Shown here: piece by piece, positions 7,673 through 15,679 of the stretch
How the letters are laid out: every line of letters begins with the position of its first letter
Position numbering within the stretch: the first letter of the stretch is position 1
Assembly (NCBI GenBank): GCA_019119835.1
Contig: DWWE01000062.1
Span: forward strand, 1 to 34,477
Origin: Candidatus Gemmiger stercoravium
Lineage (GTDB): Bacteria; Bacillota; Clostridia; Oscillospirales; Ruminococcaceae
Reading direction: 5' to 3'
DNA length: 34,477 nucleotides
The notes under the pieces: generated by a model
Told to the model about the DNA's origin: nothing
Databases searched by the model: none
Seen by the model: the letters and a program-made list of their open reading frames with translations, nothing else
Made by a program: the position numbers and the translations under genes

Positions 7673-10206
7673 CGCTGAACGAACGACTTTTCATTGTGGT
7701 GCCGCTGGTCTCGCTGATCTGCAACCTGCTGCTTCTGCTCACGGTCCTTTTCGCCCGCAAAAACCGGCTGGTCAATTCCTTCATCGTGCTGCTGGCGGTG
7801 TTCACCGCCTGGACCGCCGGTTCGCTGTTCATGCGCATGACCGTGTGGCCGGGGCCGTCCTTCTGGTATGCGGTGTCGATCACCGGCATCTTCCTGGTCC
7901 CTTTCGTCTTTTACAATTTCATCTATTGCTATACCGACGCCAAGGGCAGCTTTGTCCGGGTCGGGCTGATGATCTGCTGGGCCGTGATCGCGGTGCTCAA
8001 CATGGGCAACTGCTTCATCACCGACCCGCATATCACCATCCAGAACGGGGAACGCCGGTTTGAGTACGGCATCTCCCCCTGGGTGGCGGTGCCCATCCTG
8101 CTGGCGGTGTTCACCTTCTGGATGGCCTGGCACCTGGCCGCCCGCAGCTGCCGGGAAGGCCGGACCAGCCTGCACCAGTACACCCCCATGATCGTGGGGG
8201 TGGCGGTGATGTTTGCCGGCACCGTGTCGGCGGTGCTGCCGCAGATGGTCTCGCTGCCGGTGGATACCTTCTCCTGCTGCCTCAACGCCATCTGCCTGTA
8301 TTACATGCTCTATAAGCGGCGCATCGTGCAGCTGCGCAGCTTTGCCACCAACGCGCCGGTGTATGTACTGGCGGCCATCTGCTCGACCCTGGTGCTGGTC
8401 AACTGGTACGGGCCGGCGCTGCGCTTTTACGACCATCTGCTGCCGGACTACCGCAGTTACCGCACCATTGTGTTTGCGGTGGCCTTCTCGGCGTTCACGA
8501 TGCTGCTGTGCTCGCTGCTGCGCAGCCTGATGGGCAACCTGCTGCTCAAAAGTTCGGAAGAGCAGGAGGAGGAAGTCCGCCAGTTCAGCGTGGCGGTCAA
8601 CCGCACCCTGCACCTGGAAGAGCTCCTCGGGCTTTACCGGGACTTCCTGCAGCAGAATCTGCCCGGGCAGGTGGCCCGTGTTTTTCTGAAAGACCCGGCC
8701 ACCGGCTGCTACCGGATGCAGGGCAGCACCGAAATGGCGCTGGCCAACCGGGACGCCCTGCCGGCCGACCACCCGCTGGTGCAGCTGCTGCAGCAGACCG
8801 GCCACGGAATCACCTACAGCGAATTCAGCCGCACCCGCGGGTTCCGCGCCATGTGGCAGCAGGAACGCAGACGCCTGGAGGAGATGGACGTGACCATGAT
8901 CCTGCCGGTTTTGAGCGGCAGCGAGATGGTGGCCATCACGCTGGTATCCGGCCAGGGCCAGGGGCGGGCGCATCGGCGCACCTCCCTCACCGGGCAGATG
9001 TCCTTCCTGGAATCCACCGCCGCGGTGCTGGCCATCGCGCTGAAAAACGCCATCCTGTACGAGGCGCTGGAAAAGAAAGCCCAGCACGACCCGCTGACCA
9101 ACCTGTACAACCGGGGCTACTTCCAGGAACATATCCGGGAGGAGTTCGAGCAGTGCCGGCACGGGCAGCTGTCCCTGCTGCTCATCAGCTTTGACGACTT
9201 CCGCCTGTATAACGAGCTGTACGGCTCGGGGGAGGGGGACCTGATCCTCCAGCGGTTCGCGCAGGCCCTCAGCAGCCTGGCCGATGGCCGGGGCACGGTG
9301 GCCCGCTACAGCGGCAGAGAGTTTGCCGTCAGCTTCCCCTTCGGGTCGGCGGCCGATGCGGTCGCCTACGCCGAACAGGCCCGCCGCTGGCTCAATGAGG
9401 AGATCCTCCGCTCCGGCGAGAAGACCCGCAAGTTCCTGACCTTCAGCGCCGGCGTCAGCAGCTACCCCGCCTGCGCCGGCACGGTGGAGGAACTGTTCAC
9501 CTATGCCAATATGGCGGTGTATTCCGCCAAGACCAACGGCAAGAACAAGATCATCCGCTACAAGAAGGAGAGCGAGGACAAGCGGATCGCCCACAGCCTG
9601 AAATCCAAACGGGCTCTGGCGGAAAACTGTGCCTCCACGATCTACGCCCTGACCGCGGCCATCGACGCCAAGGACCACTATACCTTCTCCCACTCGAACC
9701 ATGTGGCCGAGTATGCCGCCGCCCTTGCCGAAGCGCTGCAGCTGGATGAGGAACATGTCGAGATCATCCGTCAGGCGGGGCTTTTGCACGACATCGGCAA
9801 GATCGGCACGCCCGAAGCCATCCTCACCAAGACCTCCCGCCTGACCCGGGAGGAATATGAGATCGTCAAACAGCATGTGGAAGCCTCGATCTCGATGATC
9901 CGGTATCTGCCGTCGCTGGACTATGTCATCCCATCGGTGCTGGGCCACCATGAACGGTGGGACGGCAAGGGCTACCCCCGGGGCATTGCCGGCGAATCCA
10001 TCCCCATCGGCGCCCGCTGCCTCTGCCTCGCGGATTCCTTCGACGCCATGATCTCCCGCCGCAGCTACAAGGAAGCCATGAGCGTCCGGCAGGCGCTGGA
10101 CGAGATCCGCCGCAACCTGGGCACCCAGTTTGATCCGGAACTCGGCCGGGTCTTCATCGACCTGGTGGAAAGCGGACGGATGCAGGTGTTCCAGGATACG
10201 GTCTGA
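7669..10206 (+). CDS. Membrane receptor with GAF, degenerate GGDEF and HD-GYP domains
   Basis: An 845-residue signalling protein. Residues 1-285 hold seven or eight hydrophobic segments resembling the 7TM sensor region of histidine kinases. A GAF-like region (about 295-455) follows. A GGDEF domain begins at HDPLTNLYNRGYF, but its active site reads ARYSGREF (545-552) instead of RYGGDEF, and no RxxD inhibitory site precedes it, so cyclase activity is unlikely. The C-terminal HD-GYP domain is complete: HSNHVAEYA, LLHDIGKIG (705-713) and HHERWDGKGYP (760-770). Such domains hydrolyse cyclic di-GMP, or in some lineages cGAMP. The ATGA overlap couples it to the GH3 gene. It is the last gene of the operon. 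Confidence 0.9.
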   Translation: MTLNERLFIVVPLVSLICNLLLLLTVLFARKNRLVNSFIVLLAVFTAWTAGSLFMRMTVWPGPSFWYAVSITGIFLVPFVFYNFIYCYTDAKGSFVRVGLMICWAVIAVLNMGNCFITDPHITIQNGERRFEYGISPWVAVPILLAVFTFWMAWHLAARSCREGRTSLHQYTPMIVGVAVMFAGTVSAVLPQMVSLPVDTFSCCLNAICLYYMLYKRRIVQLRSFATNAPVYVLAAICSTLVLVNWYGPALRFYDHLLPDYRSYRTIVFAVAFSAFTMLLCSLLRSLMGNLLLKSSEEQEEEVRQFSVAVNRTLHLEELLGLYRDFLQQNLPGQVARVFLKDPATGCYRMQGSTEMALANRDALPADHPLVQLLQQTGHGITYSEFSRTRGFRAMWQQERRRLEEMDVTMILPVLSGSEMVAITLVSGQGQGRAHRRTSLTGQMSFLESTAAVLAIALKNAILYEALEKKAQHDPLTNLYNRGYFQEHIREEFEQCRHGQLSLLLISFDDFRLYNELYGSGEGDLILQRFAQALSSLADGRGTVARYSGREFAVSFPFGSAADAVAYAEQARRWLNEEILRSGEKTRKFLTFSAGVSSYPACAGTVEELFTYANMAVYSAKTNGKNKIIRYKKESEDKRIAHSLKSKRALAENCASTIYALTAAIDAKDHYTFSHSNHVAEYAAALAEALQLDEEHVEIIRQAGLLHDIGKIGTPEAILTKTSRLTREEYEIVKQHVEASISMIRYLPSLDYVIPSVLGHHERWDGKGYPRGIAGESIPIGARCLCLADSFDAMISRRSYKEAMSVRQALDEIRRNLGTQFDPELGRVFIDLVESGRMQVFQDTV

Positions 10207-10298
10207 ACGCCGGTGTGCCGCCAAAATCCCGGCTGCCGCCGCGCAAAGGAAATGGCAGCCGGGCAAAACGCAGCCCCGGTCAGCAGCGAGAACAAGCA

Positions 10299-10346
10299 AA
10301 ACGACCCGCAGGGAAAGCTTTGGCTTCCGTGCGGGTCGTTTTTTTC
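10299..10346. terminator. Terminator after the HD-GYP gene
   Basis: A long imperfect stem (10299-10319 with 10322-10340, core AACGACCCGC) ends in seven T residues. An A-rich left flank may allow it to stop the converging minus-strand transcript as well. Confidence 0.85.
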
Positions 10347-10399
10347 AGTTTGCCTTTATCAAGAAATAAGCAGACGGAGCGGGCGGCTTCGTCTGGGCC

Positions 10400-11182
10400 T
10401 CAGCGGTTCCGGTGCCGGACGCAGACCAGAGCGACCAGGGCGCAGAACAAAAGAAAGGCGAGCCCCAGCAGGGGAAAATAGTAGTCGGAGGGCAGCCGGC
10501 CCACGGCCGGGTGGCACAGCACGCACGCCGCTGCAGCGCCGGCCAGCAGCGCGGCGCAGGCGACCACCCAGGCCAGCAGCGGGTCCCCGGGGCGTTCCAG
10601 GCGGCAGTCGGCCGGCTGGCGCTGTTCCAGCAGCCGCAGCAGGTCGGGGGTGCGCAGCGCCTTCCCCAGCGAATAAAAGCGCCGGGTTGTGCCGCCGTTC
10701 GGCATCTTCACCCGGCAGGTCACGGTCAGCCGTCCGGGGGTCTCGCGGATCGACTCCACCTCCAGGATCTCCGGTTCCAGTCCGGTCAGGCTTTTGGCTT
10801 CCTGCAGGTGGGCGGTCAGCACACCGCCCGCCACCATGTTGCGCAGCCGGCGCTGCAGCGGCACAAACCAGAACAGGTCCGCCCGGCGGAACTGCGTGTC
10901 CTCCCGGGCGTTCACGGCAAACAGCCGCCCGGCGTCGTCCAGGCAGAAGATCAGACAGAGGTCCGCCAGCCGCCGGGCCGCCCCGAAGGCCAGCCCCAGC
11001 AGGCCGGCCGTCACGATCAGGAAGGCGGCCGTCGCCACGGCGGCGATCGGCAGGCCGCAGGCGATGGCCAGCAGGGGAGACAGGCACAGGCCGCCGAACA
11101 GCAGGAAGATCCCCGCCAGCAGACCGATCCCCAGGCGGGTCACACCGCCCTGCACGCCCTTTGGGTCATACCAGATCTTCAT
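10400..11182 (-). CDS. Hypothetical membrane protein
   Basis: A 260-residue protein I do not recognise. Two hydrophobic segments near the N-terminus (about residues 15-65) are followed by a soluble middle part (about 75-195), which begins LCLIFCLDDAGRLFAVNARED. Two further C-terminal helices end in the basic tail RHRNR. The middle part might be a PH-like cytoplasmic domain, but that is a guess. The ATG at 11182 has AAAGGA upstream. It lies 23 bases downstream of a degV gene and is probably co-transcribed with it, suggesting a membrane-associated lipid role without proving one. Confidence 0.7.
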   Translation of the reverse strand: MKIWYDPKGVQGGVTRLGIGLLAGIFLLFGGLCLSPLLAIACGLPIAAVATAAFLIVTAGLLGLAFGAARRLADLCLIFCLDDAGRLFAVNAREDTQFRRADLFWFVPLQRRLRNMVAGGVLTAHLQEAKSLTGLEPEILEVESIRETPGRLTVTCRVKMPNGGTTRRFYSLGKALRTPDLLRLLEQRQPADCRLERPGDPLLAWVVACAALLAGAAAACVLCHPAVGRLPSDYYFPLLGLAFLLFCALVALVCVRHRNR

Positions 11183-11205
11183 GGTTTCGTCCTTTCTGCC
11201 GGCGC

Positions 11206-12045
11206 TCAGTAGGTCAGGATGATCCCCTGGTCCTGGGCGTAGAAGCTGCAAAGCCCTCCGCAGGGATGGATCAGCACCCGGGCCTGGGGCCACTTGGCAT
11301 GGATGCCGTGCTCCAGCATCCCGGCCGCGGCGGCATTGTCACAATGGGCGATCTGCACCGGCAAAGACCCGTCGAATCCGTCGTGGTCCATCTGTTCAAG
11401 GATGCGGGCCAGAACCCGGGCCTCGCCTCGGGTCTTGTAGAAAAAGTCGATCTTGCCGTCCGGGGTGCGGCGCCCCAGCACCCGCATGTTCAGCCGCCCG
11501 GCAATGAAACCGACCACCTTGGACACCCGACCGTTTTTGGCCAGGTTGTCAAAGCTGGCCAGCGCAAACAGGATATGCCCGTCCTGGCACTGCTTGTCCA
11601 GCGCCCTGCAGACCTCCTCAAATCCGGCGCCGCGGCGGATCATCTCGTTGGCGGTCATGGCGGCGGTGGCCAGCGCGCCGGAGCAGCTCAGCGTGTCCAG
11701 AATATAGATCTGCTTTTCGGGGTGGTCTTCCAGCACCATCTCCCGGGCGGCGACGGCGGCGTTGTAGCTGCCGGACAGATTGCGGCTGATGGTCAGGGCA
11801 ATCACCTGGTCCGCCTGCAGGAACCGCTCGGCCCATTCCTCCGGGCTCGGGCAGGCCGAGGTGGACGCACCGTTGTAATCGGTCATGGCCTGCATCATCT
11901 GGGGTACGTTCAGGGTGGGCAGGTCCACATACTCCCGCTGCCCGATGCGGATCTTGAAAGGGGCCAGCGCAAACTGCACCCCCGGGGCCGGATCCTCCAG
12001 CTCCCGAATGTCACACGACGTATCCGACACGATCATCCATGCCAT
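11206..12045 (-). CDS. DegV family fatty-acid-binding protein (second copy)
   Basis: A 279-residue DegV/FakB homologue. The N-terminal block WMIVSDTSCDIRELE, the central TISRNLSGSYNAA and the later ASFDNLAKNGRVS correspond to the three family motifs. It differs strongly from the DegV protein encoded at 4588, so this is not a recent duplicate. Many Firmicutes carry several DegV proteins with different fatty-acid preferences. The ATG at 12045 is preceded by GGGAGGG, and a strong promoter lies about 45 bases upstream. It leads a two-gene operon with the membrane protein at 10400-11182. Confidence 0.9.
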   Translation of the reverse strand: MAWMIVSDTSCDIRELEDPAPGVQFALAPFKIRIGQREYVDLPTLNVPQMMQAMTDYNGASTSACPSPEEWAERFLQADQVIALTISRNLSGSYNAAVAAREMVLEDHPEKQIYILDTLSCSGALATAAMTANEMIRRGAGFEEVCRALDKQCQDGHILFALASFDNLAKNGRVSKVVGFIAGRLNMRVLGRRTPDGKIDFFYKTRGEARVLARILEQMDHDGFDGSLPVQIAHCDNAAAAGMLEHGIHAKWPQARVLIHPCGGLCSFYAQDQGIILTY

Positions 12046-12088
12046 GGCAAACCCTCCCGACGGCCTTGCGGTATCCATATCTCTTTTT

Positions 12089-12117
12089 ATTATACGTCCA
12101 GTCCCGTGCCCCGTCAA
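12089..12117 (-). promoter_or_regulatory. Promoter of the second degV gene
   Basis: On the minus strand TTGACG (12117-12112) and a perfect TATAAT (12094-12089) are separated by 17 bases, a strong sigma-A promoter. Confidence 0.85.
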
Positions 12118-12182
12118 GAAAAAACGGGGGAGCCCTGCCGCCGCCACGCAGCGGCAAAACCTGTAAAACCTTGTGCAACCCC

Positions 12183-12212
12183 TTGCGCATCCGGGGTGGG
12201 AAGCGGTATAAT
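12183..12212 (+). promoter_or_regulatory. Promoter of the SGNH hydrolase gene
   Basis: A perfect TATAAT at 12207-12212 is preceded, 18 bases upstream, by the weaker TTGCGC (12183-12188). It drives the gene starting at 12274. Confidence 0.65.
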
Positions 12213-12273
12213 GAAACCATATAACCGGCTGGCCGGACGGGCCATGCCCCTGACTGGTATTTGGGAGAAGATT

Positions 12274-13305
12274 ATGGCGGATTACTATTTCTATCGCCGC
12301 AAGGTGGAAAGTCAACGGCGGCGCAAGCGCGCCGTGGTGGCGCTGCTCGTGGTGCTGGTGCTGCTGTGCGCGGCAGCGGGCTTTTTCTGGTTCCGGTCCT
12401 CCGGCCACGGCTCGCAGCAGGAACCGGCCATCCTGCTGCCCACCGCCACCCCGGCGCCCACCCCGACGGCGGCGCCCGCCACCCCGGAACCCGCCACCCC
12501 CGAGACGGCCACCGGTGAAAGCGCGGAAGTCTTTGCCCCCCAGCGCCTGCTGCCGGCAGTGGAGGAATCCGCCTGGAACCAGAGCACCGCGGTGGAACAG
12601 ACCATCGACTTTGAATACCGCAACACCGATTTCCGCATGGTGGCGCTGCCGGCGTCCGGCCGGGTCACCACCGAGCATTTCAACACGGCGGTGCTGCTGG
12701 GCGACAGCATTACCGAGGGTATGGCCATCTACAACACCGGCCTGCCCAACGCCCAGGTGCGGGGGTTCCGCAGCTCCGGTCCGCAGATCATCGTGAACAA
12801 CGCCACGGTACACGACTACGCCCGCAATGTGGACGAGGCCGCGCTGGACTCGGTGGTGGCGGCGCAGCCGGACTTCCTGTATGTGCTGTTCGGCACCAAC
12901 GCGCTGACGGCCCAGGGCAGTGAGGACTCCTTCATCGCCTACTATGGCAAAATGCTGGAGGTGCTCAAGGAAAACCTGCCCGGGGTGGCCATCTATGTAC
13001 AGGCCATTCCCGGTGTGCAGGAAACTGTGGTGCAGACGCATCCCGGCCTGGACAACGCCCGCATCCAGACGGTCAACAATATGCTGGCCAATCTGGCGCT
13101 GACATACGGGTGCTATTTTGTCAACATCCAGGAGGCGCTGTGCTACCCGGACGGCAGCCAGATCGACGAATATGAGGCGGCCGACGGCATCCACTTCAAC
13201 CCCACAGGCTACGGGGCCTGGACCGAGTATCTCAAGACCCACACGGCCTGGGACCGCCGCAATCAATACGAGGGGACCAGCCCGTATTATATCCTGGGAT
13301 CCTGA
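12274..13305 (+). CDS. Membrane-anchored extracellular SGNH/GDSL hydrolase
   Basis: A 343-residue exported esterase-like protein. A short basic cytoplasmic N-terminus (YRRKVESQRRRKR) precedes one transmembrane helix at about residues 24-44. A threonine/alanine/proline-rich linker follows, then the SGNH domain. The nucleophile block LLGDSITEG places the catalytic serine at 145, FGTN supplies the block III asparagine, and DGIHFNPTGY gives Asp304 and His307. Such domains in Firmicutes remove acetyl groups from cell-wall or exopolysaccharide sugars; the substrate here is unknown. The ATG at 12274 has GGGAGAAG upstream; an in-frame ATG at about 12211 overlaps the -10 and is rejected. A hairpin terminator follows. 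Confidence 0.85.
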   Translation: MADYYFYRRKVESQRRRKRAVVALLVVLVLLCAAAGFFWFRSSGHGSQQEPAILLPTATPAPTPTAAPATPEPATPETATGESAEVFAPQRLLPAVEESAWNQSTAVEQTIDFEYRNTDFRMVALPASGRVTTEHFNTAVLLGDSITEGMAIYNTGLPNAQVRGFRSSGPQIIVNNATVHDYARNVDEAALDSVVAAQPDFLYVLFGTNALTAQGSEDSFIAYYGKMLEVLKENLPGVAIYVQAIPGVQETVVQTHPGLDNARIQTVNNMLANLALTYGCYFVNIQEALCYPDGSQIDEYEAADGIHFNPTGYGAWTEYLKTHTAWDRRNQYEGTSPYYILGS

Positions 13306-13312
13306 ACAACAA

Positions 13313-13362
13313 AAGGCGCTTGCGCCGTACTTGCCAAAAAGTACGGTGTAAGCGCCTTTTTT
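13313..13362 (+). terminator. Terminator after the SGNH hydrolase gene
   Basis: A stem of about 19 bp (13313-13332 with 13339-13358, nearly perfect) is followed by a run of six T residues. Confidence 0.9.
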
Positions 13363-13458
13363 CGACCTGTGCCGGCCGGCTCGACAAAGAATGTGACTAA
13401 TTTGCACAAATCGACAGGAAAGCTTGCGAAAATTTTAGCGCTTTATTACAGAAAACCC

Positions 13459-13552
13459 TTGAAATTCCGTCCGGAAACAGGTAATATAGTATCAATAGAA
13501 ACCAGTTTCCGAAAAGACTGCCCGCCAGGCCGCCGGTTTCGGCGCCGGGCAG
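13459..13552 (+). promoter_or_regulatory. glg operon promoter, inverted repeats and structured leader
   Basis: TTGAAA (13459-13464) and TAATAT (13482-13487) are 17 bases apart. The spacer contains TTCCG-TC-CGGAA (13465-13476). A second inverted repeat, CGGAAAC (13472-13478) with GTTTCCG (13505-13511), brackets the -10. The leader of roughly 105 bases can fold a GC-rich hairpin, CTGCCCG (13518-13524) with CGGGCAG (13546-13552). An operator and a leader control are plausible but unproven. Confidence 0.65.
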
Positions 13553-13598
13553 ACCGGACAGTCCGAACAAATCTTGGTTTTGTAAGGGGAGATCGATT

Positions 13599-15632
13599 TT
13601 GAAAGAAAAGGAAAAGGTTCCGACCGAACAGGTGCCGAAGCCTTCGGACCTGCCGATCTATCTGTTCCGGCAGGGCAATAACATGGAAGCGTACCGGTAC
13701 TTCGGCGCCCACCTGTGCGAACAGGACGGCCAGGCCGGGGTGGTGTTCCGTGTGTGGGCCCCGCATGCCAAGGCCGTCTCGGTGGTGGGGGACTTCAACA
13801 GCTGGGAACCCGCCGCCAACCCGATGCAGAAGATCGCCGACGGCATCTGGGAAGGGTTCGTCCCCGGCATGAAGCAGTACGATGTCTACAAATTCTGCGT
13901 CACGACGCCTTCGGACGAACAGATCTTCAAGGCTGACCCGTATGCCTTCCATGCCGAGACCCGCCCGGCCAACGGCAGCAAGGTCTATGACATCGGCGGC
14001 TATGCCTGGGGCGACGCTGAATGGGAGGCCGGGCAGAAAAAGAAGGACACCATCAACGGGCCGATGCTCATTTACGAGCTGCACGCCGGCAGCTGGAAGA
14101 TGAAGGCGGACGGCGTGCCCTACAACTATGCCGAACTGGCCGACGAGCTGATCCCGTATATCCAGGAAATGGGCTATACCCATGTGGAGCTGCTGCCCAT
14201 CACCGAATATCCCTTCGATGGCAGCTGGGGGTACCAGGTCACCGGTTATTTCGCCCCCACCAGCCGCTACGGCACCCCCCACGACTTTATGGCGTTTGTG
14301 GACAAGCTCCACCGCGCCGGCATCGGCGTGATCCTGGACTGGGTGCCCGCCCACTTCCCCAAAGACGGGTACGGGCTGTACATGTTTGACGGCGCCCCCT
14401 GCTATGAGGACCCGAACCCCCGCCGCGGCGAACACAAGGAGTGGGGGACCATGGTGTTCAACTATGGGATGCCGGAAGTACAGAGCTTCCTGATCTCCAG
14501 CGCGCTGTTCTGGGTGGAGCAGTACCATGTGGACGGCCTGCGTGTGGACGCGGTGGCCAGCATGCTGTACCTGGACTACAACCGCCGCGACGGCGAGTGG
14601 GAGCAGAATGTCAACGGCGGCAAGGAAAACCTGGAGGCCATCGCCTTCCTGCAGAAGTGCAACAGCACGGTGCTGGGCCGCTACCCCCACAAGATGATGA
14701 TTGCGGAGGAATCCACCGCCTGGCCGCTGGTCACCAAACCTGCGGCGGACGGCGGCCTCGGCTTCAACTTCAAGTGGAACATGGGCTGGATGAACGACAT
14801 GCTCAGCTACATGAAGACCGACCCGCTCTTCCGCGCCGGCAACCACGGCAAGGTCACCTTCAGCTTCTTCTACGCTTTCAGCGAAAACTTTGTCCTGCCC
14901 ATCAGCCATGACGAGGTGGTCCACGGCAAGTGCAGCCTCATCAACAAGATGCCCGGCGACTATGAGCAGAAGTTTGCCAACCTGCGCACCTTCTTCGGCT
15001 ACATGCTGGCGCACCCCGGCAAAAAGCTGCTCTTTATGGGGCAGGAGTTCGGCCAGTTCATCGAGTGGGATGAAAACAAGCCGCTGGACTGGATGCTGCT
15101 GGGGTACGACAAGCACCACCAGCTCCAGACCTATGTGAAGGACCTGAACCATTTCTACCGCGACACCCCGGCCATGTGGGAGATCGACTACAGCTGGGAA
15201 GGCTTCCAGTGGATCGTGCCGGATGACAACCAGCAGAGCGTGATCGCATTCCTGCGGCGGGACACCAAGGGCAAGATGGTCATGGTGGTCTGCAACTTCA
15301 ACCCGGTCCTGCGGGAAGGGTATGCCATGGGCGTGCCGAATTCCGGCAGCTATAAAGAGATCCTCAACTCGGATGATCCCAAATACGGCGGCTCCGGCGT
15401 GACCAACGGCACGGTGCGCAGCCGCAAGGGCGCGATGCACGGCTTTGAACAGCATGTGACCCTCACCCTGCCGCCGCTGTCCACGCTGTATTTCAGCGTG
15501 CCGGCGCCGCGCAAAAAGGCTGTGCGCACCGAAAAGGCCAAGCCGGCCGCCAAGGCAGCCAAAAAAACGACCGCCAAAGCCGAAGCCGCGGGGCGTAAAA
15601 CCACCAGGTCCAAACCGTCTGCAAAGGCGTAA
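13599..15632 (+). CDS. glgB: 1,4-alpha-glucan branching enzyme with basic C-terminal tail
   Basis: GlgB transfers alpha-1,4 glucan segments to form alpha-1,6 branches in glycogen. The 677-residue protein has a CBM48 domain (FRVWAPHAKAVSVVGDFNSWE, about 50-70), a GH13 barrel with the nucleophile block GLRVDAV (Asp317), the acid block MIAEEST (about 368-374) and ISHDEVVHGK, and a C-terminal beta domain. The start is TTG at 13599, preceded by AAGGGGAG. After the normal end of the enzyme (SVPAPRKKAV) come about 45 residues made almost only of lysine, alanine, arginine and threonine, which is unusual for the family. It is the first gene of glgB-glgC-glgD-glgA. Confidence 0.95.
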   Translation: MKEKEKVPTEQVPKPSDLPIYLFRQGNNMEAYRYFGAHLCEQDGQAGVVFRVWAPHAKAVSVVGDFNSWEPAANPMQKIADGIWEGFVPGMKQYDVYKFCVTTPSDEQIFKADPYAFHAETRPANGSKVYDIGGYAWGDAEWEAGQKKKDTINGPMLIYELHAGSWKMKADGVPYNYAELADELIPYIQEMGYTHVELLPITEYPFDGSWGYQVTGYFAPTSRYGTPHDFMAFVDKLHRAGIGVILDWVPAHFPKDGYGLYMFDGAPCYEDPNPRRGEHKEWGTMVFNYGMPEVQSFLISSALFWVEQYHVDGLRVDAVASMLYLDYNRRDGEWEQNVNGGKENLEAIAFLQKCNSTVLGRYPHKMMIAEESTAWPLVTKPAADGGLGFNFKWNMGWMNDMLSYMKTDPLFRAGNHGKVTFSFFYAFSENFVLPISHDEVVHGKCSLINKMPGDYEQKFANLRTFFGYMLAHPGKKLLFMGQEFGQFIEWDENKPLDWMLLGYDKHHQLQTYVKDLNHFYRDTPAMWEIDYSWEGFQWIVPDDNQQSVIAFLRRDTKGKMVMVVCNFNPVLREGYAMGVPNSGSYKEILNSDDPKYGGSGVTNGTVRSRKGAMHGFEQHVTLTLPPLSTLYFSVPAPRKKAVRTEKAKPAAKAAKKTTAKAEAAGRKTTRSKPSAKA

Positions 15633-15679
15633 GGAAATAGCTACCACAGCGAAAACGAAATTCTAAGGGGAGAAACATT

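Noticed and set aside
7564-10299. A 911-codon open frame antisense to the GH3/HD-GYP genes
   Set aside because: It lies opposite clear domains, has no recognisable motif, and is rich in histidine, glycine, glutamine and valine, as expected for the complement of GC-rich coding DNA.
10213-12273. A long plus-strand extension upstream of the SGNH hydrolase
   Set aside because: It runs opposite the membrane protein and DegV genes and is arginine/proline-rich low-complexity translation. The real start at 12274 has a ribosome binding site and a membrane anchor.
13446-15647. A 733-codon open frame antisense to glgB
   Set aside because: Composition is that of a codon-bias shadow, with no domain and no ribosome binding site; glgB on the other strand is certain.
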